Shown here piece by piece: positions 1 through 8,341 of a DNA stretch of 64,000 nucleotides. The position numbers and the translations under genes were made by a program. The stretch spans positions 310,001-374,000 of the forward strand of contig CAWEDV010000003.1 in assembly GCA_963807975.1 (NCBI GenBank), read 5' to 3'. The notes below the pieces were generated by a model. The model saw nothing but the letters and a program-made list of their open reading frames with translations, made no database searches and was not told the origin of the DNA. Origin of the DNA: JAACFF01 sp963807975. Its GTDB lineage: Bacteria; Chloroflexota; Anaerolineae; Promineifilales; Promineifilaceae. Every line of letters begins with the position of its first letter. Position 1 is the stretch's first letter.

Positions 1-2
1 AG

Positions 3-167
3 TCCCGTCCGCGGCGCAACCGGCCCTGGCATTACCTTTTTTACTTGGATTTTTCCGGCCATGAGGACGAACCACTGGTTCGTGAGGCAATGCTTGGCAT
101 TTTGAAGTGTTCTTCTTTCTTAAAGGTCCTTGGTTCCTATCCCGCAGCGCGTCCGCTGGACGATTGA
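3..167 (+). CDS. pheA: Prephenate dehydratase, C-terminal end (5' truncated by window edge)
   Basis: Reading frame 3 from the window start is open to a TGA at 165-167 and encodes about 54 residues typical of the C-terminal ACT regulatory domain of prephenate dehydratase: a segment reading RPWHYLFYLDFSGHEDE, then a hydrophobic helix, and the family signature SFLKVLGSYPAA just before the end. The ACT domain binds phenylalanine for feedback control of the prephenate-to-phenylpyruvate step. The catalytic domain lies outside the window. It converges on the glycosyltransferase gene on the other strand, with about 30 bases between the two stop codons and no clear terminator. A tyrA gene for the sister branch lies far away, at about 52.3 kb. 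The identification rests on the ACT motif only. Confidence 0.82.
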   Translation, partial: SRPRRNRPWHYLFYLDFSGHEDEPLVREAMLGILKCSSFLKVLGSYPAARPLDD

Positions 168-198
168 TGTTGGGGCAGTAATAAGTCGTGGACGGTAC

Positions 199-2988
199 CT
201 AGGGGTTTGGCAGCGGGCGCAGCAGAACGGTGTCATTTTCAGGTTCGCCGGGTCGTTCAACACGCAGACGCTGTCCTGTTTCGGCAATATAAAGTCCAAC
301 CTCGACCGGATAATCTCCAGGCGGAAGATCCTCAGGCAAGACTATCTGGTATTCATCCTCAACCACTTCTCCTGGCAGCCAGCGGCTGGTAGGATATTCA
401 TTTTGCCGTGGCATGGCATCTTGCTGCCAGACGCAGCATGTTCCATCCTGTTCCAGCACATGGATAAAGACTGTATAGTCTGCCGTTGGTTCCTCGATGG
501 CCTGCCAAACCAGGGTCAACTTATTTGCTCCATTCCCTTCTGTAGATAAATTGTAACCTGCCAACAATATCTCGCTGCCAAATGATGCCGCAATATTGTT
601 TTCGATAGGGGGTAGAACAAACTGGCGTGCAGCTGCTTCAAGCGCCAGATAACCCAAATCGGCGCTGTAAATATCATAACCCGCGAGGTCCGTGACGCGT
701 AAGCGAAGCCGGTAATCGCCCGCTGGCTGGTCCAGCGGCATGCTTATTGATTGGCGATCGATAAGGAGCTGTGGTGTCTCCCATTCTTCAAAGGGATAGG
801 TGTCGTGCACGGGCTGCCCAGTCAATAGCATCTGCGTCGTTCCATCACTGGCCACGAGTTCAATGCTGCTGGTTAATGCAGGCAGCGGTTCTGCAGCCAG
901 CCACCAAAGGGAGATCCCCCAAGGGGCACCGGCCTGCGCCGTTGTCCCACCCCCTTCATATCCAAGCAGCCGCAAGCCGGGCTGCACAGTTTCGTCAACC
1001 TTGATGGGTGGCTCGGGTATTGGGTTGGGAATGCTGCCATTTTGGATTTCTACATTTTCTATGAAGTATACGTCGCCAGCGAAACGGCCGTCTGCATCCA
1101 GCCGCGGCAGTCGATCATTGCTCCCTGGATCAAAAAGCCCAAGACGCAGTCTGTATTCACCCGGCGGCGTTCCTGCGGGGAGCAGAATCTGTACCTGCTG
1201 CACGATTGTTTCCCCTTTTTCCCATTGTTCGGCTGGATAAGCAAAACTTTCCGCCTGGCCCCAACGATAACCCCACTTGTCTTCAAGCTGTACGAAGGGC
1301 ATGTAATCAGCGGCTGGGGGATTGTCAACTCGCCAGATCAAAGTCACAGCCAGATCCGTACCGGCCTTGGCAGGAGCAGTTTCATATCCAAGCAGGCTGA
1401 CGGCATCGCCAAAATTGAGATCAGCGGCTTCGTCAATGAGCAGCAGAGCCGTTTCTGGAAGTTCGTAGGCCGTATAAACATCGTCAGGGGCGTCGCTGTA
1501 TGGGATGTCGACCCGCTGCCCGGCAGCTAAATAGGGCATCGCCCAGGCCGGGGCAGGGGTATTATGGGGATAGACAACGAGCGCCGGCCCAGAATTCGGA
1601 AATACGAGGGCATCGGCCTCCGGCAGCCATTTTACCTGCTCATAGGCATCGCTCAGGAAGGCCACTGTTGGGTGACGGTAGTGCGCCGCGGCAACAAATA
1701 CTGACTTTCCTTGCAGATCGGTTTCATCCAGGAAACGGGCTACGGTCGCCAAATCACCATCGGATTCATAAAACAAGGTTGTCTCCCGCGCCCATTGCTC
1801 AAAGTAAGCAGTGGAAGTCGCCAGCCCACCCGATAGCAAAACAAGCAAGGCCACAAATAGCACGCCGAAGGTCACCGGCGGTCTGCTTAGTCGCCTTTCA
1901 ATATCATGAAACAGGATCACCACGCCGATGGCGGGCAGGAAGAAGATGAAGGGAATCATCCCGATTGCACGCAGATTACTGGGTACTATTTCGTTTGTTG
2001 CCAATGCTGTGGGCAGAATCATGATCAGCGGCGCGACTATGAGCAGGGTCAGCGCTGATCGCTGCCAATCGTAAGGAAAACGCCGCCAACGAATGATGCT
2101 CACGATCCAACCGATAACCAGCAGCCCGCCGATAATCCAATTGAACAATGGACGACCCGGCAGATTAAAGCGCCAGAATAAATCCCCCTGCAAAAAGATC
2201 ATGCCCCACGACTTTAACAAACTCTCCCACAGGGTGAGACCGGGCGCGCTCGAACCGGGAGCCACCTGGCCGATTCGCACCCAAAAAGCGTGGGGATGAC
2301 CGATGAAATAAGTGAGCAGCGGCAGCAAGGTGATCAGGGCCGCACCGGCATAGACACCAATTTGACGCCAGCGACGGCCGAAATAGGAGCGGTTTAGCAG
2401 GAGCGGCAGCAATCCAATTAGCAGTAAAACTGGAAATAATCTTGCCGCAAGATAGGTATAGGCTGTCAAGCCCAGGAGCACCCCGCCAACCACCAGCCAA
2501 CCATAGCTGTCTCGCCGCAATCCCCTGAATAAAGCGGCAATCGTCAATGCCTGCAAGAATGGTTGTGTGATGGCACGAAAGCCCAGACGGCTAAAAAGCA
2601 CATGCCAAAAACTGACCGCCAACAGCGCCGCGGCCAGGATGGCCATGCGCCGGTCGGCCAGCATCTCCCGTCCCAACCAATAGGTCGCGGCCACGGTTAA
2701 TATCCCAACAAAAGCGGCCGTTAAGCGCAGGGCAAAGACCGATTCACCTACCAGGTGCATCACAAGCCCTGCCAGGTAAAAGAAAAACACCTCTTTCCCC
2801 GTGTAGCTGGAAATGAAGAGGGGACGGTCTCCACGAAGGCCTATATCACCCGACAGCAGCCCATTTGCCGCCTCGTCATAATGTAATCCGGGCGGTGCAT
2901 CCGGCAAGTTGGGCAAACGCAAGGCGGCTGCAACCAAAAGGCAGAGAACCATGAATGCGAGCGCATGATGACGCGTCAAACGATTCAT
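199..2988 (-). CDS. ArnT/PMT-like (GT39 superfamily) membrane glycosyltransferase with three C-terminal beta-sandwich repeats
   Basis: This is a 929-residue polytopic membrane protein. A first membrane helix (about residues 9-26) is followed by the loop motif PPGLHYDEAANG, whose Asp38-Glu39 correspond to the catalytic or metal-binding acidic pair of the lipid-phosphate-sugar-dependent GT39/GT83 transferases. About ten further hydrophobic helices extend to residue about 390. The C-terminal half is extracytoplasmic and holds three related modules with the pattern LLGYE...L.L.W, seen near residues 530, 690 and 820. Family knowledge suggests transfer of a sugar from a polyprenyl-phosphate donor outside the membrane; the acceptor is unknown. 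The ATG at 2988 has no Shine-Dalgarno, but a -10-like hexamer lies only 7 bases upstream. Four paralogues occur within the next 16 kb. Confidence 0.85.
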   Translation of the reverse strand: MNRLTRHHALAFMVLCLLVAAALRLPNLPDAPPGLHYDEAANGLLSGDIGLRGDRPLFISSYTGKEVFFFYLAGLVMHLVGESVFALRLTAAFVGILTVAATYWLGREMLADRRMAILAAALLAVSFWHVLFSRLGFRAITQPFLQALTIAALFRGLRRDSYGWLVVGGVLLGLTAYTYLAARLFPVLLLIGLLPLLLNRSYFGRRWRQIGVYAGAALITLLPLLTYFIGHPHAFWVRIGQVAPGSSAPGLTLWESLLKSWGMIFLQGDLFWRFNLPGRPLFNWIIGGLLVIGWIVSIIRWRRFPYDWQRSALTLLIVAPLIMILPTALATNEIVPSNLRAIGMIPFIFFLPAIGVVILFHDIERRLSRPPVTFGVLFVALLVLLSGGLATSTAYFEQWARETTLFYESDGDLATVARFLDETDLQGKSVFVAAAHYRHPTVAFLSDAYEQVKWLPEADALVFPNSGPALVVYPHNTPAPAWAMPYLAAGQRVDIPYSDAPDDVYTAYELPETALLLIDEAADLNFGDAVSLLGYETAPAKAGTDLAVTLIWRVDNPPAADYMPFVQLEDKWGYRWGQAESFAYPAEQWEKGETIVQQVQILLPAGTPPGEYRLRLGLFDPGSNDRLPRLDADGRFAGDVYFIENVEIQNGSIPNPIPEPPIKVDETVQPGLRLLGYEGGGTTAQAGAPWGISLWWLAAEPLPALTSSIELVASDGTTQMLLTGQPVHDTYPFEEWETPQLLIDRQSISMPLDQPAGDYRLRLRVTDLAGYDIYSADLGYLALEAAARQFVLPPIENNIAASFGSEILLAGYNLSTEGNGANKLTLVWQAIEEPTADYTVFIHVLEQDGTCCVWQQDAMPRQNEYPTSRWLPGEVVEDEYQIVLPEDLPPGDYPVEVGLYIAETGQRLRVERPGEPENDTVLLRPLPNP

Positions 2989-2995
2989 ATTAAAG

Positions 2996-3025
2996 ATTGT
3001 AGCCTTGCTTATGGGCTGCGTCGAA
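2996..3025 (-). promoter_or_regulatory. Putative promoter placing the start site at the ATG (leaderless)
   Basis: On the minus strand a TACAAT -10 hexamer (2996-3001) lies 7 bases before the ATG of the 929-aa glycosyltransferase. A weak -35 candidate, TTCGAC, sits 18 bases further upstream. Initiation the usual 7 or so bases after the -10 would coincide with the start codon. The -35 match is poor, so this is tentative. Confidence 0.4.
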
Positions 3026-3229
3026 ATAGAGCAGGAGCGCGAAATTTGCGCTCATTAAAATGGTCCGATCACAGTAAAAGGCCGATTCTCCGGTTATATT
3101 GTGAAATGTTTCACTTGCGTATAAATCGCGTAGGCTCCGCGTAGCTTCTACGTACAGTGCCCGACGGGAGGTTGACATAGAATACTTATCGAAGGGTAAA
3201 AAATCTCTTCTTCTTCTCCTCCTTTTAAC
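3026..3229. other. Gene-free interval between divergent genes
   Basis: This is the promoter-proximal part of the roughly 350-base gap between the 929-aa glycosyltransferase (minus) and the DUF952 gene (plus). A 110-codon minus-strand reading frame spans it, but it reads through two perfect hairpins and looks like no family. I see no RNA gene here. The purine-rich minus-strand run just before the hairpins has no start codon at suitable spacing. Confidence 0.5.
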
Positions 3230-3260
3230 GAGAGTCAGGTTTTCGGCGTTCCTGACTCTC
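3230..3260. other. Perfect 10-bp stem hairpin, first of a tandem pair
   Basis: GAGAGTCAGG (3230-3239) and CCTGACTCTC (3251-3260) form a perfect 10-bp stem with an 11-base loop. It lies 11 bases from a second perfect hairpin. It is not followed by a strong T-run on the plus strand; on the minus strand the sequence after it is purine-rich. Its role is unknown; an attenuator or antitermination partner is possible. Confidence 0.6.
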
Positions 3261-3271
3261 ACTAAAAATTC

Positions 3272-3305
3272 CGGGCTGGTCCAATGACCAGCCCGTTTCC
3301 TTTTT
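3272..3305 (+). terminator. Intrinsic terminator, possibly bidirectional
   Basis: CGGGCTGGTC (3272-3281) pairs perfectly with GACCAGCCCG (3286-3295) across a CAAT loop. TTTCCTTTTT follows on the plus strand, and on the minus strand the stem is followed by GAATTTTTAG. No gene ends immediately upstream on either strand, so it may insulate the divergent genes or act on an untranslated transcript. Confidence 0.65.
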
Positions 3306-3353
3306 AGCCCCCCTTTTGCCATATTTTTTTATAGCCGGCTGTTATGAGGGATA

Positions 3354-3743
3354 ATGGCCTCTATGATTCTGCACATAACAACTCGTCCGCAGTGGGAAGA
3401 TGCCCTTTCCCACGGGGTCTACCAACATCCATCTCTTTTCGACGAGGGCTTTATCCACTGCTCGACAGCAGGGCAAATAGTGTGCACAGCCAACAGGTAT
3501 TATTGCGGGCAGTCAAATCTGGTATTGCTCTGCATTCGTTCAAACCGGCTTAAGGCCGCACTTGTATACGAAGACAGCTATAGCAGGGGGGAAGAATTTC
3601 CTCACATCTATGGCCCACTAAACTTAAACGCTGTGTCTCATGTATTGGACTTCCCTGCTAATAAAGATGGCACATTCACTCTGCCCGGCGATTTTCCAAA
3701 GCAATGCGGGGAAATTGAAGAACCTGTTGATCCCGGGACATAA
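3354..3743 (+). CDS. DUF952 family protein
   Basis: A small soluble protein of about 129 residues. After a three-residue lead it begins MILHITTRPQWEDA and continues with the segment FIHCSTAGQI and a late glutamate-rich motif, GEEFPHIYGPLN. This is the usual DUF952 layout: an N-terminal hydrophobic strand, then FIHCS, then FPHIYGPL. The biochemical role of the family is not established; structural similarity to ADP-ribosyltransferase folds has been suggested. Either ATG, 3354 or 3363, could be the start. The GAGGG at 3346-3350 is rather close to the first and rather far from the second, while family alignment favours the second. The nucleoside phosphorylase gene follows 34 bases downstream. 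Confidence 0.8.
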   Translation: MASMILHITTRPQWEDALSHGVYQHPSLFDEGFIHCSTAGQIVCTANRYYCGQSNLVLLCIRSNRLKAALVYEDSYSRGEEFPHIYGPLNLNAVSHVLDFPANKDGTFTLPGDFPKQCGEIEEPVDPGT

Positions 3744-3777
3744 GTCAAGATCCTTAGCTGTTTGCCAGAGAACTAAT

Positions 3778-4542
3778 ATGAAACATAAGTATCCAATTCT
3801 GGAATTCGATCCCACTCTTAAGTCGATAATCGAACCGGCACAAATTCTTCCTGCCATTGATATTGCCGAACATTGTGTGCTCTGCTTTTTCCAAGATGTC
3901 ATATCCGATTTAAAGATTGCAGGACGGCTGCAGCAGGTTTTCGAACTCGGATCGGAAAGAGGGCCAAATCCCGTCTATGAATTGCTAATCGACGGGCAGC
4001 GCCTGGCCCTTATGCACCCAGGAGTAGGTGCTCCTGTATCTGCTGCGTTTATGGATGAATTAATCGCCTTGGGCTGCCGTAAGTTTATCGCCTGCGGGGG
4101 ATGCGGCGTTTTGGACGATAAGATTGGTTTAGGGCAGGTTGTTGTCCCTGTTTCGGCCGTTCGCGACGAAGGCACCTCCTATCACTATTTGCCCCCAGCA
4201 CGCGAAGTCAGCACCTCGGATAAAGCAGTGGCAGCTATTCGGACAACACTGGAGGGCCATCATGTGCCTTACCTACTCGGTAAGACCTGGACAACCGATG
4301 GATTCTATCGTGAAACGGCAGACAAGCTGGCACTGCGCCGCAGTGAAGGGTGCCAGACCGTGGAAATGGAAACGGCCGCATTCTGCGCCGTGGCCCAATT
4401 TCGTGGCGTGACATTTGGCCAGATTCTATATGGTGGAGATAATCTCACGGGAGATAATTGGGATCGCCGTAATTGGCAAAATCAAACCAGCACTCGCGAA
4501 AAACTCTTTTGGTTGGCTGCCGAGTCTTGTTTACAACTTTAG
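3778..4542 (+). CDS. Nucleoside phosphorylase (PNP/UDP family, uridine phosphorylase-like)
   Basis: A 254-residue protein of the phosphorylase superfamily, which reversibly cleaves nucleosides with phosphate to give ribose-1-phosphate and a base. Visible features are the glycine-rich core strand ALGCRKFIACGGCGVLDD, the substrate-pocket segment EGTSYHYLPP, and the C-terminal TVEMETAAF motif whose glutamates bind the ribose in uridine phosphorylases. The ATG at 3778 gives normal family length; the frame extends upstream without any family sequence. It sits between the DUF952 gene and the Eis-like acetyltransferase gene, ending 9 bases before the latter, so co-transcription is likely. Substrate preference (uridine or purine) cannot be settled by eye. 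Confidence 0.82.
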   Translation: MKHKYPILEFDPTLKSIIEPAQILPAIDIAEHCVLCFFQDVISDLKIAGRLQQVFELGSERGPNPVYELLIDGQRLALMHPGVGAPVSAAFMDELIALGCRKFIACGGCGVLDDKIGLGQVVVPVSAVRDEGTSYHYLPPAREVSTSDKAVAAIRTTLEGHHVPYLLGKTWTTDGFYRETADKLALRRSEGCQTVEMETAAFCAVAQFRGVTFGQILYGGDNLTGDNWDRRNWQNQTSTREKLFWLAAESCLQL

Positions 4543-4551
4543 GAATTGCAC

Positions 4552-5799
4552 ATGCGTACCGTCCGTCCAGTTACCCAAAGCGAAATTGACAACGTTTTTA
4601 CGATTTTTACTCATGCCTATCCTGGAATCGATGTGTCAAGCCTGGAGATGCAGCAGCAATGGCGGAAACGGGTTCTACAAACAATGCGCAGTTCTAAGGT
4701 CGCCACCTATGCGCTTTTCGAAGATGAAGAGATGCGCGGCATCATGCGCCTCTTTGACTTCACCATGAATCTTCTTTCCACCAGAACGTTGGTTGGCGGC
4801 GTGGGCGGCGTCGCTGTCGATCTGCTGCACAAGAAAGAAAAGGTTGCCGCCGATATGCTGCGCTTTTTCCTCCAGCATTATAGGGAGAAGGGTGCCTGTT
4901 TGACCGCACTATATCCATTCCGTCCAGATTTCTACCGGCGAATGGGTTTTGGTTATGGTACTAAGAGAAATTTATATCGCCTGCGCCCGGACAGCTTGCC
5001 CAAGGGATCAGGCAATTTGCGAACATCGTTCTTAACCGCTGACCATAGGGAAGCGGTTCAAGCTTGTTACAACCGTTTTATGTCCCGTACCCATGGTCTC
5101 ATGAAACGTCTCAATTATGTATGGGATGATCTCTTTGCCAGTTCCTCGCTGAAGGTTGTAGGTGTTACACGCCAGGGTCAGTTAACTGGCTATCTGATTT
5201 TTAAATTCGAGAAGGGCCAAGCGGGGCATTTCTTAAACAACGACATTCTCGTGCGCGAACTTGTCTACGATTCGACCGCTGATTTACAGGCGCTGCTGCG
5301 CTTCTTGCATCTGCAAGCCGATCAGATCGACCAGGTTGTTTTCTACACTCAGGACGAGCATTTTCACTTCTTGCTGCACGATCCACGCAATGACTCCGGT
5401 AATTTAATTCCGCAGGTATACCATGAAACCAATACCCAGGGCGTGGGGATCATGTACCGCGTTATCGATATGCCTCGTTTATTTTACGTGCTGTGCGAAC
5501 ATAACTTTGGGGGTGCAACTTGCAGGTTGAAGATCCTCCTGGAAGACAGCTTTTTTCCTCAAAACGAGGGCGAATATCTCATCCACTTCCAAGATGGTCG
5601 GGCAAACATGGTTAACGATGGGGTATCTGACGTGGAAATGCAATTGGATGTAGCGGAGTTTTCATCGCTAATCCTCGGCGCAATTAGCTTCAACTCATTA
5701 TTTGATTATGGCCTGGTGACCCTTTCTGATGCCGGCTACGTTGGTGTGCTCGATCGCCTCTTTGCAGCTCCAAGACCACTCTGCTTTACCGAGTTTTAG
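4552..5799 (+). CDS. Eis-like GNAT N-acetyltransferase (COG4552 type)
   Basis: A 415-residue protein with the enhanced-intracellular-survival layout. An N-terminal GNAT fold (about residues 1-145) contains the acetyl-CoA loop region around VGGVGGVAVDLLHKKEK and the strand ACLTALYPFRPDFYRRMGFG. A second, divergent GNAT repeat and a C-terminal sterol-carrier-like domain complete it. Relatives acetylate amines, including aminoglycosides and peptide lysines; the substrate here is unknown. AGGA precedes the ATG at 4552 with good spacing, so I prefer it to the TTG two codons earlier. The 3' end overlaps the convergent RNA methyltransferase gene by 14 bases, leaving no room for a separate terminator. 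Confidence 0.83.
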   Translation: MRTVRPVTQSEIDNVFTIFTHAYPGIDVSSLEMQQQWRKRVLQTMRSSKVATYALFEDEEMRGIMRLFDFTMNLLSTRTLVGGVGGVAVDLLHKKEKVAADMLRFFLQHYREKGACLTALYPFRPDFYRRMGFGYGTKRNLYRLRPDSLPKGSGNLRTSFLTADHREAVQACYNRFMSRTHGLMKRLNYVWDDLFASSSLKVVGVTRQGQLTGYLIFKFEKGQAGHFLNNDILVRELVYDSTADLQALLRFLHLQADQIDQVVFYTQDEHFHFLLHDPRNDSGNLIPQVYHETNTQGVGIMYRVIDMPRLFYVLCEHNFGGATCRLKILLEDSFFPQNEGEYLIHFQDGRANMVNDGVSDVEMQLDVAEFSSLILGAISFNSLFDYGLVTLSDAGYVGVLDRLFAAPRPLCFTEF

Positions 5800-7033
5800 T
5801 CCCCTTTTTCCAGACGGACACGGTGTCAATGCGATATGTCTGGGAGTAGATATCTATTGGCTGCACCTCCTGCAGGCGGTAACCGGCGCGACCAAGGTTC
5901 TTGGCGTCACGCGCCAACGATGCCAGGTCTGAACTAATATAGATCAGGCGTGCTGGACCCATCGCTTTAATGTGCTTGACAACTGGGGCAGTCAGCCCAC
6001 TTTTTCCAGGGTTGGTCAGCAGTAAATCTGGTCTGCCCTCAAGCGCCGGGAGTGTTTCCTCTACCAAACCGTGATAAAGCTTAACGTTATCCAGATGGTC
6101 AAGGTTGGCCACAAGATCGGCGGCGGCATCATCGTTCTCTTCAATGGCTACCAGTTCTTGAGCCTGGGCTGCCAAAAAGGCGGTTAGCATACCCACACCA
6201 CTATAGGCCTCGACGACCAGCTCATGCCCTTTGAGATTCGCATACGATAAAACCACATCGACCAGAAGTTCGGCGGCTTTTAGGTTCGGCTGGAAGTAGC
6301 AGCCCGGTGAGACTCGAAATTTCAGCCCCTTGATTTCCTGGACCAAGTAAGGATCCCCAATAAGTGAAGCTGCATTCCGGTCGGGCAGCACGATGGACAC
6401 AGACACTGGAAAATCAACCACCAACTCCGGTGCTTCCACATCGTCTATCTCTAATGCAGCCAGCATATTTTCACTGCTGTCAATGCGCAGGCTCAGCTTA
6501 CGCAAACCATCAAGCTGCAGGTCAATATCTTGGAACAGTTCCAACAGCCGCGGATGGAGTATAGAGCAGGTGTCGATCGGCATGACTTGCTGCTGTTTCG
6601 ATGACCAGAACCCCAGACGGCCGTCCGCCGTTGGGCTCAGATTCATTTCTATCGCATAAGCCCAAGGCTCAGGGTTGGGCAGCACAGGCAGCACCTTAGG
6701 GCGCTTCACCTTGCCGATGCGCATCAATTGATCGCGCGTAATATCTCTTTTGGCTCGCAGCTGCAGCCCATAATCCATATGTTGGTAATGACAACCACTG
6801 CACTCACCAAAATGCGGGCATTTTGGCTCGACCCTCTCCTTGGCAGCATGAATTATTTCCAGCAGGTTCGCGCGCGAATAACGCTCCTTATCTTGGAATA
6901 CAGCAGCCCGAATTGTCTCACCCAGTATAGCGCCTTGAACAAAAACGGGACGCCCCCGTTTGTCTCGACCAATCACCGCGCCGCCATAAGCAAAATCAGA
7001 TATCTTCAAAGTTTGTTCTTTCATAGTCGTCAT
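5786..7033 (-). CDS. TrmA/RlmD-family RNA methyltransferase homologue lacking the nucleophilic cysteine
   Basis: 415 residues in the order TRAM RNA-binding domain (about 5-65), Fe-S cysteines C72-x5-C78-x2-C81 with a fourth at C156, and a Rossmann SAM-binding core with EAYSGVGMLT near 276. Family members make 5-methyluridine in tRNA or 23S rRNA using a nucleophilic Cys in the motif VSCNP. Here the aligned stretch reads YISSDLASLARD, so Ser368 replaces the Cys. The C-terminal general-base Glu aligns with Asp403, and the usual DPPR-like motif reads NPGKSG. The cluster and SAM sites look intact but classical catalysis is doubtful. The start could be either of two nearby ATGs (7033 or 7024). Confidence in the family is high; confidence in activity is low. 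Confidence 0.87.
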   Translation of the reverse strand: MTTMKEQTLKISDFAYGGAVIGRDKRGRPVFVQGAILGETIRAAVFQDKERYSRANLLEIIHAAKERVEPKCPHFGECSGCHYQHMDYGLQLRAKRDITRDQLMRIGKVKRPKVLPVLPNPEPWAYAIEMNLSPTADGRLGFWSSKQQQVMPIDTCSILHPRLLELFQDIDLQLDGLRKLSLRIDSSENMLAALEIDDVEAPELVVDFPVSVSIVLPDRNAASLIGDPYLVQEIKGLKFRVSPGCYFQPNLKAAELLVDVVLSYANLKGHELVVEAYSGVGMLTAFLAAQAQELVAIEENDDAAADLVANLDHLDNVKLYHGLVEETLPALEGRPDLLLTNPGKSGLTAPVVKHIKAMGPARLIYISSDLASLARDAKNLGRAGYRLQEVQPIDIYSQTYRIDTVSVWKKGTKTR

Positions 7034-7135
7034 CGGAGTAGAAATAGGACGCCGGTATTATGGCCTGGACTTCTACGACCAGGCACTTGGACGGGATCGT
7101 CCATCATGGTTTATCGCCGCCCCTTGTCTGGAAGA

Positions 7136-7759
7136 TTAGAAGCGGCCCATGGCGATCAAGGTGGTGAAGGTAGCGATGAACCAATGAATCAGCCAGGGAT
7201 AAACGAACGACTGCGTCTGCCAAGCAATAAAGCCAAATGCCGCTCCCCCAAATATCGTACTGAGCGTTTCAACTTCCGGTTTTCCCAAGTGCATAAACGC
7301 AAAAGGAACCGCCTGCAAAAAGATGGCTGCCCCAGGACCAAAATAGGTCGCATAGGTGAATAACAGCACACCGCGCCACATAAATTCCCAAGCGAACAGC
7401 TCAACACCATTTTGAAAGATCAGCCGGCCTATGGATGATGGGGCGCGAGAACTGTAATATTGCTGCATCGCTGGTGTGCGGCTAACAAACCACAAGATAA
7501 TGGCCATTCCCACGCAGCCTACAATCACCCATATCAGTCCTATTCGCCAGTTTCCCAGTTGAAATCCGTAAGACTGGGGGGAATCCCGAAAGAGAACTAG
7601 AATGATGAGCATAGGAATGATAAAGTAAAAGATGAAGCGATCGTAAGCCTTCGTTCCCGTGAGCCGGTGGTTGTAATAATCCAACATCGGCACCAGGGTG
7701 CTGTATACAATCAAAAATGTTAGCTTAAGATCGAATTCAACTCCACCGACAGTGATCAT
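7136..7759 (-). CDS. CPBP family intramembrane protease-like protein
   Basis: A membrane protein of about 207 residues with six or so hydrophobic helices. It carries the three CPBP/Abi motifs: WEFMWRG (canonical EExxxR, here with Trp replacing the first Glu), FAFMHLG with the His of motif 2, and WLIHWFIATF with the His of motif 3. These residues form the proposed intramembrane catalytic site of the Rce1-related family. I chose the ATG at 7759 because GAGGAA lies six bases before it; the ATG four codons upstream has no ribosome binding site. It sits downstream of the SWIM protein gene, separated by a terminator, so it probably has its own promoter. The substrate is unknown. Confidence 0.75.
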   Translation of the reverse strand: MITVGGVEFDLKLTFLIVYSTLVPMLDYYNHRLTGTKAYDRFIFYFIIPMLIILVLFRDSPQSYGFQLGNWRIGLIWVIVGCVGMAIILWFVSRTPAMQQYYSSRAPSSIGRLIFQNGVELFAWEFMWRGVLLFTYATYFGPGAAIFLQAVPFAFMHLGKPEVETLSTIFGGAAFGFIAWQTQSFVYPWLIHWFIATFTTLIAMGRF

Positions 7760-7790
7760 TTTGTTCCTCATTACGATTTCTGATTATAAC

Positions 7791-7824
7791 AAAAACGTGC
7801 CCGACTTCTGAGCCAGGCACGTTT
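7791..7824 (-). terminator. Intrinsic terminator after the SWIM zinc-finger gene
   Basis: AAACGTGCC and GGCACGTTT (7816-7824 and 7793-7801 on the plus strand) form a 9-bp stem. Read on the minus strand, the stem is followed by TTTTTG. It lies about 75 bases beyond the stop codon of the SWIM gene. Confidence 0.8.
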
Positions 7825-7898
7825 GATATCACTTTTCTCGCAAAGGTCTGGCCCTGTTCTGGTTAATCGCAAGGTCAACCCTTGGAAAACTACGGCTG

Positions 7899-8153
7899 CT
7901 ATTGTGAATAGGTAACAACTCCAATTTCTACCATATCCCTCAAAACACGTTCCATAGCCATGGTATGGCTGCAAACACCGCGCGTACGAAAGAAAGAACA
8001 GTCGCAATTCCATTCGCCATCATCATAGGCGACTTTGTGAACGCTGTCATTATCGCCACGAAGCGTTACACGCAGTGATTCAAATTCAATTCGATCTCGC
8101 TCTTCAGCGTAGATTTTTGATTTCTCGATCTTTCCGATCATTCCAGAGTCCAT
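7899..8153 (-). CDS. Small SWIM zinc-finger protein
   Basis: An 84-residue protein with a SWIM-type zinc-binding motif, C50-x-C52 ... C61-x-H63, within NCDCSFFRTRGVCSHTMAM. SWIM domains bind zinc and serve in DNA or protein interaction; stand-alone small versions are common but uncharacterised. The ATG at 8153 is preceded by AAGGAGAGG at good spacing; the frame runs further upstream only through a terminator hairpin. It is framed by two intrinsic terminators and therefore appears to be its own transcription unit, or to be fed by read-through from the glycosyltransferase operon. Confidence 0.78.
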   Translation of the reverse strand: MDSGMIGKIEKSKIYAEERDRIEFESLRVTLRGDNDSVHKVAYDDGEWNCDCSFFRTRGVCSHTMAMERVLRDMVEIGVVTYSQ

Positions 8154-8200
8154 AAGTACCTCTCCTTTTGCGTTAAACAGGCCTGTGAACTGCCATAATA

Positions 8201-8228
8201 AACAAAAACGCACGCGGTTTGCGTGCGT
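8201..8228 (-). terminator. Intrinsic terminator of the three-gene glycosyltransferase operon
   Basis: ACGCACGC (8208-8215) and GCGTGCGT (8221-8228) form a perfect 8-bp GC-rich stem with a 5-base loop. On the minus strand it is followed by TTTTTGTTT. It lies about 115 bases after the stop codon of the 757-aa glycosyltransferase. Confidence 0.85.
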
Positions 8229-8341
8229 CAACGAATTCCCTAAATTGTCCGTGCTTCGGATTCTCCATCCATAGAAAAAGTATACATCAGCATCATAACA
8301 TGTCAATCAGCTTTCCTTAAAATCTGAGGAGTTAAGCCAGA

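Noticed and set aside
2990..3322. 110-codon minus-strand frame upstream of the first glycosyltransferase
   Set aside because: It reads through two perfect hairpins, is extremely Arg/Lys-rich in places and matches no family.
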